Notes: generated by a model from the letters alone, not told the origin. Counted from the stretch's first letter, positions 1 to 6,828 are shown. The stretch: DNA of 64,000 bases from Pseudanabaena galeata CCNP1313 (GCF_029910235.1 NZ_CP112874.1:558001-622000), one strand, 5' to 3'. Numbers and translations: made by a program.

Positions 1-105
1 CCCACATCTCGCGACACAAAGGGTGAGATCATTCCAATTGATAACCTTAAGTCTGCGTCCCTTACGGGCTAAAATGCGTTCTACCAGTTGAACTATCCAC
101 CCCAA
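1..105 (-). tRNA. tRNA-like gene with internal insert, cut by window edge
   Basis: On the minus strand the 5' end reads as a tRNA: acceptor strand GGGGTGG, then a D arm with stem GTTC/GAAC. After the D arm comes an extra block (about plus 40-78) with a small CCC-GTAA-GGG hairpin and the string GCAGACTTAAGGTTATC. The latter contains a 7-base loop CTTAAGG that would place anticodon UAA (Leu). The 3' half (T arm and acceptor) would lie beyond position 1, so the gene cannot be completed. The same block recurs in the loci at 228-352 and 494-660. It could be a non-canonical tRNA, a tRNA with a small intervening sequence, or a decaying tRNA. Confidence 0.5.
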
Positions 106-123
106 GATTTGGGATAATTTCAG

Positions 124-179
124 TTCTCAAAATGGCTTTGCCATTTTGAGAAGCAAAACCTACAAGGTTTTGCTTCTCA
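124..179. repeat. two overlapping hairpins
   Basis: TTCTCAAAATGGC-TTT-GCCATTTTGAGAA (124-152) runs directly into a second perfect hairpin with stem GAGAAGCAAAACCT (149-179). The GAGAA arm is shared, so the two folds compete. The AAAATGGC(T)NNGCCATTTT core recurs near 25490 and 34615. Confidence 0.7.
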
Positions 180-227
180 ATCAGTGAAGGTGTAACTACA
201 TTTCCACAGATTGAGATTTTATCCCAA

Positions 228-352
228 TTGACGGAGAGGGACTCGAACCCTCGACACTTGGCGTTTCAGGCGATAACCCTAAATCTGCGACCTTTGCAGG
301 TAAGTGACGAAAAAGGATGTTTTCAATGCTCTACCCACTGAGCTATCCGTCA
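228..352 (-). tRNA. tRNA-like gene, ~125 nt, with enlarged central region
   Basis: Minus strand. The acceptor halves TGACGGA and TCCGTCA pair perfectly, with A as discriminator. The D arm has stem GCTC/GAGC and the T arm GAGGG-TTCGAGT-CCCTC is canonical. Between D arm and T arm lie about 80 nt instead of the usual ~25. They include a CCT-GCAA-AGG mini-hairpin followed by GCAGATTTAGGGTTATC, whose 7-base loop TTTAGGG would give anticodon UAG (Leu). The stem around that loop is poor. The block aligns with the loci at 1-105 and 494-660. No cyanobacterial group I tRNA intron signature is visible. Whether the RNA is processed or charged cannot be told from sequence. Confidence 0.6.
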
Positions 353-361
353 ATGTTTATC

Positions 362-443
362 GAATTTAAATTTTGCCGTAAGCAAAATTTAAAACAAGAG
401 TTTTATCGAATTTGAATTTTGCCTGTAGCAAAATTCAAATTCA
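362..443. repeat. tandem pair of related hairpins
   Basis: The hairpin at 362-393 (left arm AATTTAAATTTTGC) and the one at 409-443 (left arm AATTTGAATTTTGC) are duplicates. The single A-to-G difference in the left arm is matched by T-to-C in the right arm, so pairing is preserved. They lie between two tRNA-like loci. Confidence 0.7.
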
Positions 444-493
444 GAGTTTCAATTTTGGGATAGATGCTACTTGCTACCAAGCAGCATCTGTTT

Positions 494-660
494 GGTGGCA
501 ATAACCCTGAATGCTTCAGCCCATACAGGCAAGTCATTGCATAAAGGAATTCAGCAGTTCGCGAGGCTGCATCTCCTTTCTCAATTGCTATACAACTACA
601 TGATTAGTAACTGTAATGACAATCAGATTCGGTGTTCTACGCGCTTGAACTATGTCGCAC
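494..660 (-). other. third tRNA-like locus, probably a remnant
   Basis: Minus strand. Starts like a tRNA (GTGCGAC, then a D arm with GTTC and GAAC halves) and carries the same insert block near plus 494-540, with GCATTCAGGGTTATTGCC and a CC-TGTAT-GG type mini-hairpin. No T arm (GGTTCRANNCC) and no matching 3' acceptor strand follow, so it is probably a truncated or decayed relative. A 92-codon open frame on the plus strand here is not convincing as a gene. Confidence 0.35.
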
Positions 661-723
661 TACATTTATACTACACGTACTACAAGAATGCAATAGCGAT
701 CGCAAATTTATTTACAACTTCAC

Positions 724-903
724 TTACAACACTCTGCGCTTACAGCTAAAGTCATAAAATTTGCGATTGAAGAACTTAATGGCAGGCATATTCGTAGGAT
801 CGTTATCGACAAGCATTAAACGCACATTATCCTCAATCATGCGCTCAATAATTTTATCGACTAGGCGATCGGCTATAGCGGTTTTCAAATGAGCAAGAGC
901 AAG
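724..903 (-). pseudogene. C-terminal fragment resembling a GNAT acetyltransferase
   Basis: One minus-strand frame stays open to the stop at 724-726. It reads DRLVDKIIERMIEDNVRL, then LVDNDPTNMPAIKFFNRKF. This resembles the C-terminal half of GNAT N-acetyltransferases, where a residue pattern like DNxPAxxFY(E)K precedes the last strand. There is no start codon and no acetyl-CoA-binding loop upstream, because the frame is joined to transposase-derived sequence. Probably a broken gene left by insertion or deletion. Assignment is from residue pattern only. Confidence 0.4.
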
Positions 904-1255
904 GTAAATGATTATGTGGAGGCTGCCAAGTAAAATGTGTAAAGTTTAGAAACTTGATGTGGAGACGATCCTCGAAGAGGATAGCAAAGTGATTAAGAGC
1001 AGGTATCCAATCCCGAATCGGCATTGTCCATTTCTTAGAAATATTCCGCATCGCCAAATAAACGAGCTTGAAAGCTGCCTCATCGGACAGGAAAATCTGT
1101 TGAGATATAATCACTTTACGCATTGGGAAAACCAGTCAAACCATCAACGCAAGCAATCAAAATATCTTTGACTCCACGGTTATGAATTTCGGTGAGTACG
1201 GACAATCAGACTTTGGCTCCCTCATTGGGGGAAATCCACATATCCAGAAATTCCT
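854..1255 (-). pseudogene. IS256-family (mutator-type) transposase remnant
   Basis: Two disconnected pieces of a mutator-type transposase lie on the minus strand. Near 1136-1215 one frame reads LTEIHNRGVKDILIACVDGL, the conserved central block of IS256 transposases. From 1123 down, another frame reads RKVIISQQIFLSDEAAFKL and then NISKKWTMPIRDWIPALNHF, the conserved C-terminus. The stretch between these blocks (normally ~100 residues) is deleted and the frame changes, so the gene is dead. It lies between the tRNA-like cluster and tRNA-Val, a common insertion zone. Confidence 0.75.
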
Positions 1256-1311
1256 TATACTTTTCACTTTGAAAAACAGAATTTGCTTTTGACTGCTTCT
1301 TTATGAAAATA

Positions 1312-1385
1312 TGAACACAAGTGGACTCGAACCACCGACCCCCACGATGTCAACGTGGTACTCTAACCAACTGAGCTATGCGTTC
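1312..1385 (-). tRNA. tRNA-Val(GAC)
   Basis: Complete cloverleaf on the minus strand: acceptor GAACGCA/TGTGTTC, D stem GCTC/GAGT, anticodon stem CCACG/CGTGG around loop TTGACAT (anticodon GAC, valine), T arm GGTGG-TTCGAGT-CCACT, discriminator A. No CCA is encoded. Normal length (74 nt), unlike the tRNA-like loci upstream. Confidence 0.93.
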
Positions 1386-1434
1386 TGACGGATTAATAAT
1401 ATAACATAGTGGAGTTATATTCAACAAAAAATCT

Positions 1435-1692
1435 ATGAAACTAATTTTGTATAGCAAGCAAGGATGCTGCCTCTGTGAAGGTTTGCTGACAAAATTACAA
1501 CAGGTTAAGCAAGTTGCCTTCGAGCTAGAAATTAGGGATATCACCAGTAACCCAGACTGGTTCGATCGCTATCAATACGAAATACCTGTACTGTGTCTGC
1601 TTAACGATCGCCAACAAGAACAGGAATTACCAAGATTTCCGCCGCGATCGCCTGTTGATAAATTAGAAGTATTACTTCAGCGCTATTGCTAA
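1435..1692 (+). CDS. glutaredoxin-like thioredoxin-fold protein (DUF836 type)
   Basis: An 85-residue protein with an N-terminal beta strand (MKLILYSKQGC) running into a C11-x-x-C14 redox motif (CCLC). A helix and a DITSNPDWFDRYQYEIPVL segment follow, with the cis-proline typical of the thioredoxin fold. This matches the small DUF836/glutaredoxin-like family, presumed cytosolic thiol-disulfide proteins of unknown substrate. The ATG at 1435 is the only sensible start. It converges on proA, with stop codons only two bases apart. Confidence 0.75.
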   Translation: MKLILYSKQGCCLCEGLLTKLQQVKQVAFELEIRDITSNPDWFDRYQYEIPVLCLLNDRQQEQELPRFPPRSPVDKLEVLLQRYC

Positions 1693-1694
1693 AT

Positions 1695-3008
1695 TTATGG
1701 TATCCATGAATTTGTCAGCACTTGCTTAGTCGTCGTCAGTGCATAGATATCAATCACCCCCGGATATCTAGAAGCTCCCCGCGTTTTTAAGCTAGACATA
1801 CCCAAAGCAATTTTGGCATTGCCACTATCGTTAGGTTTAGAGCATCGACTAAAGCGACTATGGGCATTGACAAAGATCGTACTGCTATTAACGCGACTCA
1901 CAAAGTGATCTCGTTCAGATAAAGAATCTGTCAGCAATACATCGGCATGACCACTGCTGTACTGATTGATCCATGCGATCGCCTCTTCAGTGTCATTCAC
2001 AATTTTGATAGCGATCGTCTCGTCTAAATAAGCATGTCCCCAAATATCCTCAGACTCGATCGATTGGTCAATGAGAATTTTACTTGGTTTATCTGTTTCC
2101 TCGCTATGGGACTCCTCAAGAAATTGCCGAAAATAGGCGGTGGTCTCAGCACATCCACGCACCACTAAGCCTTGCTTTCTAAGAAGACTAATCCACTCAC
2201 CGAGACTACGATCCATTAAAGAGCGATCAAGCCAAGACCGATGCACAATTACCTTCTCGATCGCATTCACCGCATCAGGATCGCCTTTACGGCTATTCAG
2301 AATAATTTCTTTGGCAAAGTCCAACTTCCCTGAAGCCGCTAAATATAGATAGCAATTGCCCATGGAGACGGGCAGAGCGGAAACTGTCGCCTGTTTACTC
2401 ACCTGCTGCACAAAGCTAGGACGACCATAGGGAATAACTAAACGCAAGTACTTTTCTTGGACAATTAGTTCTTTGAGGGTGACACCCTTGGGGACACAGG
2501 ACATACAGGCTTCAGGGAAATTTCTGGCGACAAGAATTTCCTTCACGATCGCCGCGATCGCTTCTTGGGTATTTGTACCTTCGCTGCCACCCTTGAGAAT
2601 AATCGTATTACCGACCTTAAGACACATCCCTGCCGCAATTAAGCCCAATTGAGGAAAGCCCTCATAGATAAAAGCTACTACACCCAAAGGAACGCGTTGA
2701 TAGCCATTAATCCCCACATGTAGGGTAAGTGGATCAGGCAGATTTGCAAGCTGGGTCAAACATTCGATCGCATTGTTGAGACGTTCGGGAGTCAGTTTTA
2801 GCCACTCTAGTACCAACTCAGGCACAGCCATATCTCGGCTAGCTTCTAAATCCAATGTATTCGCTTCTAAAATCGCGTTTTTATGCTTTTTAATGCTATT
2901 AGCGATTTCTATTAACAACCCATCACGATCTCTAGTAGAGATTTGCATGAGTTGCAGCGCCGCCGCATGGGATTTATAAATGAAGCCTGTAAGGTCTTCT
3001 GGTGACAT
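1695..3008 (-). CDS. proA: glutamate-5-semialdehyde dehydrogenase (gamma-glutamyl phosphate reductase)
   Basis: Second enzyme of proline synthesis: NADPH-dependent reduction of gamma-glutamyl phosphate to glutamate-5-semialdehyde. The 437-residue length and aldehyde-dehydrogenase fold fit ProA. Visible landmarks are RVPLGVVAFIYEGFP (about 105-119), NTIILKGGSE (134-143), and the catalytic cysteine in MGNCYLYLA (C219). The C-terminal half holds the ALDH oligomerisation segments. Some positions differ from textbook ProA (NCYLYL in place of NCHVYV), so it may be a diverged paralogue. The gene 19 bp upstream is on the same strand, so co-transcription is likely. Confidence 0.85.
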   Translation of the reverse strand: MSPEDLTGFIYKSHAAALQLMQISTRDRDGLLIEIANSIKKHKNAILEANTLDLEASRDMAVPELVLEWLKLTPERLNNAIECLTQLANLPDPLTLHVGINGYQRVPLGVVAFIYEGFPQLGLIAAGMCLKVGNTIILKGGSEGTNTQEAIAAIVKEILVARNFPEACMSCVPKGVTLKELIVQEKYLRLVIPYGRPSFVQQVSKQATVSALPVSMGNCYLYLAASGKLDFAKEIILNSRKGDPDAVNAIEKVIVHRSWLDRSLMDRSLGEWISLLRKQGLVVRGCAETTAYFRQFLEESHSEETDKPSKILIDQSIESEDIWGHAYLDETIAIKIVNDTEEAIAWINQYSSGHADVLLTDSLSERDHFVSRVNSSTIFVNAHSRFSRCSKPNDSGNAKIALGMSSLKTRGASRYPGVIDIYALTTTKQVLTNSWIP

Positions 3009-3027
3009 ACTCTGTAATAAATAGTTG

Positions 3028-3444
3028 TTAAAGATCGCGCTGTCGAATCACGAGCAATCGCCATATTAGCAAACCTAAAAGGGTAAACAACAAAATGGCT
3101 AGAGGAATACCTAAAGTTGATTTGAGATTTAGCGCCCAGACAATGACTAAAGCAAAAAACAATAATGAAGCCGCATATATCAAAGCCATTTCTATCCAAG
3201 CTTGCTGGCTATTTCTACGAATAGGTTGCCACTTGCCATTCCATTGCCATGTATGTTGTTGTGACTCAATCCCACCTACCTGCAATAGACTATAGCCGTC
3301 GTTTTCTAGCTGAAATAGCAAAGAACAGCGATCGCATCCAAAAGCATCAGTTAGTGCGATCGGTTTTAGCTTGCCGCGTTTGCGAGGGCAAGGACAGGGG
3401 TAAATTTGCTCTAGATCGATTTTTTGAGGCTTATGAATATGCAC
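3028..3444 (-). CDS. small two-TM membrane protein with N-terminal zinc-ribbon-like segment
   Basis: 138 residues from a GTG start. The N-terminal part has CPCPRKRGK and then CDRC, which could form a rudimentary zinc ribbon. A hydrophilic stretch with WQWNGKWQPIRR follows, then two hydrophobic segments (about residues 86-106 and 112-130). I recognise no named family. It ends 19 bp before proA and is probably in its operon. Confidence 0.6.
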   Translation of the reverse strand: MHIHKPQKIDLEQIYPCPCPRKRGKLKPIALTDAFGCDRCSLLFQLENDGYSLLQVGGIESQQHTWQWNGKWQPIRRNSQQAWIEMALIYAASLLFFALVIVWALNLKSTLGIPLAILLFTLLGLLIWRLLVIRQRDL

Positions 3445-3476
3445 TAGACAAACATGCTCAACAAGGATGCTAAGGG

Positions 3477-3859
3477 TAGGCTCAGAATAGGAATATAGAT
3501 CGGGAGACTAATCAAAATGATTGTATAGCAATCCTAAATCATTTGATAGGAAAGGCAAGGGGCTTAAGCCCCTTGTTTAGCAGCCTTAGATTCTCGGTTT
3601 GGCTACTTTTACTCACTTGCCAGTCAAGCATTTAGTGTTGCGGGGGCAAAGTACCACAAAACTAAATGCTGACAACAATAGCTAATTAAACAAGCTTTTT
3701 CTTGATTTGCGCTCCTAAATAGGTTGTGAGAGTGCGCCCCGAAGGGGCGCACTCTCACAACCTATTTAGGAGCGCTATAGATGTCTATTAAAATTTTGTG
3801 TAGTAATTTACCAAGATTGCTGTATTATTTTATTCGGTGCAAAAAAACACCTAATCCAC
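3477..3859. other. gene-free stretch with hairpins
   Basis: No coding frame. Contains a GC hairpin near 3555-3576 (AAGGGGC-TTAA-GCCCCTT) and the large family-D hairpin at 3709-3775, followed by the leader of tRNA-Leu. The TATAGCAATCCTAAAT string near 3523 also begins the family-D copy at 33570, so an older element end may lie here. Confidence 0.6.
3709..3780. repeat. palindromic element, family D, copy 1
   Basis: A near-perfect hairpin with a stem of about 31-33 bp. The left arm begins GCGCTCCTAAATAGGTTGTG and runs through GAGAGTGCGCCCC, then GAA, then the mirrored arm. It ends at a TATAG string. Relatives are at 14679-14770 and 33570-33664. It lies upstream of tRNA-Leu and is too long and lacks the T-tract of an ordinary terminator. 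Confidence 0.8.
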
Positions 3860-3940
3860 GCGGATGTGGCGGAATTGGTAGACGCGCTAGATTTAGGTTC
3901 TAGTATCTTTGATGTGAGAGTTCGAGTCTCTCCATCCGCA
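3860..3940 (+). tRNA. tRNA-Leu(UAG)
   Basis: Class II tRNA: acceptor GCGGATG/CATCCGC plus discriminator A, D arm with GGTAGAC, anticodon stem CTAGA/TCTAG around TTTAGGT (anticodon TAG), a long variable arm (TATCTTTGATGT region), and T arm GAGAG-TTCGAGT-CTCTC. No CCA is encoded. No intron. Confidence 0.95.
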
Positions 3941-3942
3941 TA

Positions 3943-4020
3943 TATAGCGCTTTGCGCTCAAACCCATAAAAAACTTTAAAATCGTTGCTAAGCAACGATT
4001 TTAAAGTTTTTTATGGGTTT
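3943..4020. repeat. palindromic element, family F, copy 1
   Basis: Starts TATAGCGCTTTGCGCT, then a perfect stem of about 27 bp (AACCCATAAAAAACTTTAAA continuing to ATCGTTGC / GCAACGAT...). Directly follows tRNA-Leu and may serve as its terminator. The sister copy at 4541-4619 has the same outer TATAGCG(G)TTTGCGCT but a different stem. Confidence 0.7.
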
Positions 4021-4032
4021 AGGGCTTCTTTT

Positions 4033-4515
4033 TTATTTAAGCCATTCTTCGAGGCTAGTGGTTAATTTACCTGTAATTTGGGCAGTAAGCTGATCGCGCT
4101 TTTGTTTACGTAGCCATTTTTGAAATTGCTTTTCGTACTCTTCGCTTTCTGACTGGTAAATAACCCATGAATCCAGTGCAATAGCTAATCCCCAAAACAA
4201 TAGAGGATAGATTGCCCAGCCGATTCGACCAGATGTAAAAAGGTTGAGTGCTACTAAAAAAGAATTAACGATCGCGTATTTTAGTACATTTGATTTTAAA
4301 GATTTTCTTTTGTATTTATCAAACTCTAATTGCTCTTTACGAACGGATTGTGTAGATTGCCATTCCTGTACAGATGCTAAAAAATCGGCTTCACTGATGC
4401 CCATATCGGAAGCAATCTCATATACTTGCTGTTTGGTCAGATTTTGACCATTGGTTCTCTTGGCAAGGGCATAACGGAGAATCTGATCGACTTGCTCTTC
4501 TGAATAAGTTTCCAT
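4033..4515 (-). CDS. 2TM-domain protein
   Basis: About 160 residues. The N-terminal half (ETYSEEQVDQILRYALAKR, then LTKQQVYEIASDMGIS) is a short helical/HTH-like region common in front of 2TM domains. The C-terminal half has two hydrophobic segments separated by GRIGWAIYPLLFWGLA and then a charged tail, as in the 2TM family. The ATG at 4515 is preferred over one five codons upstream because GAGGAAA sits just ahead of it. Likely an inner-membrane protein of unknown function. Confidence 0.7.
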   Translation of the reverse strand: METYSEEQVDQILRYALAKRTNGQNLTKQQVYEIASDMGISEADFLASVQEWQSTQSVRKEQLEFDKYKRKSLKSNVLKYAIVNSFLVALNLFTSGRIGWAIYPLLFWGLAIALDSWVIYQSESEEYEKQFQKWLRKQKRDQLTAQITGKLTTSLEEWLK

Positions 4516-4540
4516 ATTTTCCTCAATCACTACAAGGTCT

Positions 4541-4619
4541 TATAGCGGTTTGCGCTGACTTAAAACCCAGAGAAATTTTTAAAAGCGATGCTTAGCGTCG
4601 GTTTTAAAAATTTCTCTGC
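4541..4619. repeat. palindromic element, family F, copy 2
   Basis: Begins TATAGCGGTTTGCGCT, then a stem with AGAGAAATTTTTAAAA pairing with TTTTAAAAATTTCTCT around GCGATGCTTAGCGTCGG. Same outer sequence as 3943-4020 but a different stem. Lies between the 2TM gene and idi (both minus strand). Confidence 0.7.
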
Positions 4620-4642
4620 ACCACTCAAAGAGTTGTTTGTAT

Positions 4643-5185
4643 TTATCCTAGTTCAGTAATGAAGCGATCGCAGCAATCGCGTAGCCAATAGGTATAAAAT
4701 TGTGGAGATTCTCGTATATTAGTTTGTAAAGCCTTTAAATCTATCCATTTCCAATCTTCGGCTTCTTCAGGATTGAGAACAGGCTCGCGATCGCAATATC
4801 CTAGCAGCACATGATCAAACTCATACTCAGTTAGTTCATGATCTAGATTGGCACGATAAACAAAACTAAATAGCTCTTGCAATTCACAGTCAAAGCCCAT
4901 TTCTTCTTGCAGGCGACGATGAGCAGCATCTAATGTCATTTCATTGGGGCGTGGATGACTACAGCAGGTATTTGTCCAAAGTCCTCCTGAATGGTATTTA
5001 TGTTTAGCCCGTCGCTGTAATAAAAGCTGCCCCTGCGAGTTCAGTACAAAAATCGAAAAAGCTCGATGTAGTGAACCATCCCGATGTGCTTGCAATTTTT
5101 CCGCAATCCCAATTTGGCGATCGCTTATATCCACTAAAATAACTTGCTCTTCTAAAAGCGTATTTATCTGCGCTGTTGCACTCAT
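4643..5185 (-). CDS. idi: isopentenyl-diphosphate delta-isomerase, type 1
   Basis: Interconverts isopentenyl and dimethylallyl diphosphate, supplying carotenoid, chlorophyll phytyl and quinone side-chain synthesis in the cytosol. The 180-residue length and Nudix-like fold fit type 1 IDI. Visible are AHRDGSLHRAFSIF (33-46), LLLQRRAKHKYHSGGLWTN (54-72), the catalytic-cysteine block TNTCCSHPRP (C75 aligns with the active-site cysteine), RLQEEMGF (91-98), and the acidic pair in ELTEYEFDHV (117-126). The ATG at 5185 is clear. Many cyanobacteria carry the flavin-dependent type 2 enzyme, so a type 1 enzyme is worth noting. Confidence 0.9.
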   Translation of the reverse strand: MSATAQINTLLEEQVILVDISDRQIGIAEKLQAHRDGSLHRAFSIFVLNSQGQLLLQRRAKHKYHSGGLWTNTCCSHPRPNEMTLDAAHRRLQEEMGFDCELQELFSFVYRANLDHELTEYEFDHVLLGYCDREPVLNPEEAEDWKWIDLKALQTNIRESPQFYTYWLRDCCDRFITELG

Positions 5186-5192
5186 GGTATTT

Positions 5193-5241
5193 ACAAAAAT
5201 AATATTTTAAAAGCCTTGCTTTGCAAGGCTTTTAAAATATT
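5193..5241. repeat. hairpin upstream of idi
   Basis: AATATTTTAAAAGCC-TTGCTTTGCAA-GGCTTTTAAAATATT: a perfect stem of about 20 bp just upstream of the idi start, so it is in the leader or promoter and not at a gene end. Confidence 0.7.
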
Positions 5242-5257
5242 ATCTGTTTTTGCTTAG

Positions 5258-5336
5258 GTCACTTGCATTAAGACAAATCAAACCCCAAAAAGCAAGTGGC
5301 GGCGCTTCGCGCCGCCACTTGCTTTTAAACTCGTGC
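5258..5336. repeat. palindromic element, family C-like (partial copy)
   Basis: GTCACTTGCATTAAGACAAA leads into a stem AAAGCAAGTGGCGGCGC-TTC-GCGCCGCCACTTGCTTT. The flank matches the family C copies at 33457 (TAGTCACTTGTATTAGGACA) and 58778. Lies just upstream of the phasin-like gene. Confidence 0.65.
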
Positions 5337-5387
5337 CAAATATATCGGTTAGAATGTATTACAAAACTACACATTCGCAGGAGTTTT

Positions 5388-5816
5388 ATGGATACCATCG
5401 ACTTAGAAAAGCTTTTTCAACGAGGCTACTATGTCACCCTCGGTGCAACATCATCATTACTTGAGGTAATCCAAGACCCCACCAAACGCGAAGAAAATCT
5501 CAGAAGGTTGGGGCGCAGTTTTGATGAGATTACTCAAGAGCTTGCTGAAAAGGGAGTAGCAACCGAGGCGGAAGCTCGTAGCTATGTGGACAAGTTTATC
5601 GCACAACAGGTAAACAGTTCACCTACAACTAATTCAGAATCAGCAGGTTTAACTACTGTAACCACAACAGCTAAAACTGTTGAGGACAATGCAGTAGATA
5701 GTGTATCGGAGAAGCCTCATCAATCAGTAAAAGCAAGTATGCGTGATGAGATAAAGGAACTCACAGAACAGTTAGCAGGATTACGCTCGGAATTAGAGAA
5801 GTTCCGTTCAAACTAA
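5388..5816 (+). CDS. phasin-like coiled-coil protein
   Basis: About 142 residues starting at the ATG preceded by CAGGAG. The N-terminus (IDLEKLFQRGYYVTLGATSS, then DPTKREENLRRLGRSFDEI) resembles the amphipathic helix of small phasin/poly(3-hydroxyalkanoate)-regulator-type proteins. The middle is Thr/Ser/Val-rich and disordered, and the end is a coiled coil (MRDEIKELTEQLAGLRSELE). Role inferred only by resemblance. A longer frame upstream belongs to the hairpin element and is rejected. Followed by a good terminator. Confidence 0.6.
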   Translation: MDTIDLEKLFQRGYYVTLGATSSLLEVIQDPTKREENLRRLGRSFDEITQELAEKGVATEAEARSYVDKFIAQQVNSSPTTNSESAGLTTVTTTAKTVEDNAVDSVSEKPHQSVKASMRDEIKELTEQLAGLRSELEKFRSN

Positions 5817-5853
5817 AAAGGAAGAGGTGCTTTGAGCGCCTCTTCTCTTTTTT
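5816..5853 (+). terminator. Rho-independent terminator
   Basis: GAAGAGG-TGCTTTGAGCG-CCTCTTC stem with a run of T after it, immediately downstream of the phasin-like gene stop. Confidence 0.85.
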
Positions 5854-5862
5854 TATCAATTA

Positions 5863-5950
5863 AGTAGCTCACCATAATTAAAACCTAAAACCAGAAGCAG
5901 TCCCGCTCGCTACGCGGGCGGGACTGCTTCTGGTTTTAGGCATAGCTACT
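5863..5950. repeat. palindromic element, family E, copy 1
   Basis: Terminal inverted repeats AGTAGCT...AGCTACT enclose AATTAAAACCTAAAACCAGA and a stem (GCAGTCCCGC-TCGCTAC-GCGGGCGGGACTGC). Relatives are at 14781-14880 and 36187-36274, with the same ends and partly different stems. Confidence 0.75.
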
Positions 5951-5977
5951 GAAGATCTCTACAGTTCTCTCACATCA

Positions 5978-6050
5978 AACAGCGATCGCCCCTCACCACC
6001 TATAAACCCGATCTCCTTTACCTTCATCAAACAGCGATCTCAATTACTGT
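5978..6050. repeat. HIP1-type ~54-bp repeat, cluster 1
   Basis: First partial units of the repeat that punctuates the island up to 12.2 kb: ACAGCGATCGCCCCTCACCA, then AACCCGATC, then CATCAAACAGCGATC. Here the units are degenerate. Confidence 0.7.
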
Positions 6051-6055
6051 TTTGT

Positions 6056-6322
6056 CTATGCTTCGTAATGTCCACCGATAGCGATGATGTATATATTTTC
6101 GTCATCAAAGCTATAAACTAGCCGATCTTTGTCAGATATTCGGCGCGAGTAATATCCAGCTAATTCATATTTCAATGCTTCAGGTTTTCCAGTTCCTTGA
6201 GTGGGATCGCCCTTTTGCATTTCTTTGAGAATATTAAACAATTTTTTGTGAATGGGTTTATTAGTTTCTCTCAAATATTCGTATGTTTGCAGAGTATCTT
6301 CATGAAATACGACTGAGCGCAT
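6056..6322 (-). CDS. YoeB/Txe-type mRNA interferase toxin
   Basis: 88 residues. The family pattern is clear: F(H)ED near the N-terminus, NILKEMQKGDPTQGTGKPEAL (about 46-66), then YELAGYYSRRISDKDRLVY (67-85), and the C-terminal ...AIGGHYEA in place of the usual ...CRGHY. YoeB toxins cleave mRNA at the ribosome and are neutralised by a co-expressed antitoxin. The start overlaps the stop of the upstream small gene by 23 bp, the usual antitoxin-toxin arrangement. Confidence 0.85.
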   Translation of the reverse strand: MRSVVFHEDTLQTYEYLRETNKPIHKKLFNILKEMQKGDPTQGTGKPEALKYELAGYYSRRISDKDRLVYSFDDENIYIIAIGGHYEA

Positions 6323-6518
6323 GATGCTTCTGTTTGTGGGTTTCGATTAGTAATTGAATTTGTGTAATTAGCTCTGGATTTTTTAGGATGTAGTCAAAGT
6401 CGAGAGATAGATTTACTTGGCTAGGGTTCAATTTTTTAGAATTATGCTTGAACTGCGTGATCTGTTGCATTAAGCGCGGATTACTCAATACATATTCAGT
6501 TTCTTGGTGTGTATCCAT
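6300..6518 (-). CDS. probable antitoxin partner of the YoeB-type toxin
   Basis: 72 residues, overlapping the toxin start by 23 bp. The N-terminal MDTHQETEYVLSNPRLMQQI and the later DFDYILKNPELITQIQLLIE are two internal copies of a (E/D)YxLxNPxLxxQI motif. That motif resembles the C-terminal toxin-binding end of YefM/Phd antitoxins (AYLLSSPTNAxRL) duplicated. There is no obvious N-terminal DNA-binding domain, so it may not be a full YefM. Function is inferred from position and from the motif. Confidence 0.6.
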   Translation of the reverse strand: MDTHQETEYVLSNPRLMQQITQFKHNSKKLNPSQVNLSLDFDYILKNPELITQIQLLIETHKQKHHALSRIS

Positions 6519-6581
6519 AAGTCTTGGTAAAGTTTATAGTCTACAATTACATTCCTAGCATACCCGATACGTTGTTGGATA

Positions 6582-6816
6582 GCGATCGCACACCTCGCCT
6601 CCATAAATGCAATTGCCTGAATCTCAATATCAAACAGCGATCGCACCCACACCACCCACAAACCCGATCGCCTAAATCTCAACATCAAACAGTGATCGCC
6701 CCTCATCACCCAACACCCGATCGCCTATCTCCTCAAATAAAACAGCGATCGCCCTTCATCACCCATAAAACCGATCGCCTATCTCCTCAAATAAAACAGC
6801 GATCGCCCTCATTTAA
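6582..6816. repeat. HIP1-type ~54-bp repeat, cluster 2
   Basis: Four to five units of a repeat with consensus close to AAACAGCGATCGCCCCTCAT, then CACCCACAAAACCCGATCGC, then CTATTCCTCA. Units vary in spacing and sequence. Short frames on the plus strand (GDRPFITHKTDRLS type) are translated repeat, not a gene. Confidence 0.85.
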
Positions 6817-6828
6817 CTATTTAAAAAA

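Noticed and set aside
228-352. Group I intron in the tRNA-like gene
   Set aside because: The insert is only ~50 nt and lacks the P, Q, R, S core elements seen in cyanobacterial tRNA introns.
471-749. 92-codon plus-strand open frame
   Set aside because: It overlaps the tRNA-like remnant and hairpins, has no ribosome site, and its composition is not protein-like.
854-1171. Short frames near the transposase remnant as functional genes
   Set aside because: The frames are translation of a deleted and frame-shifted transposase.
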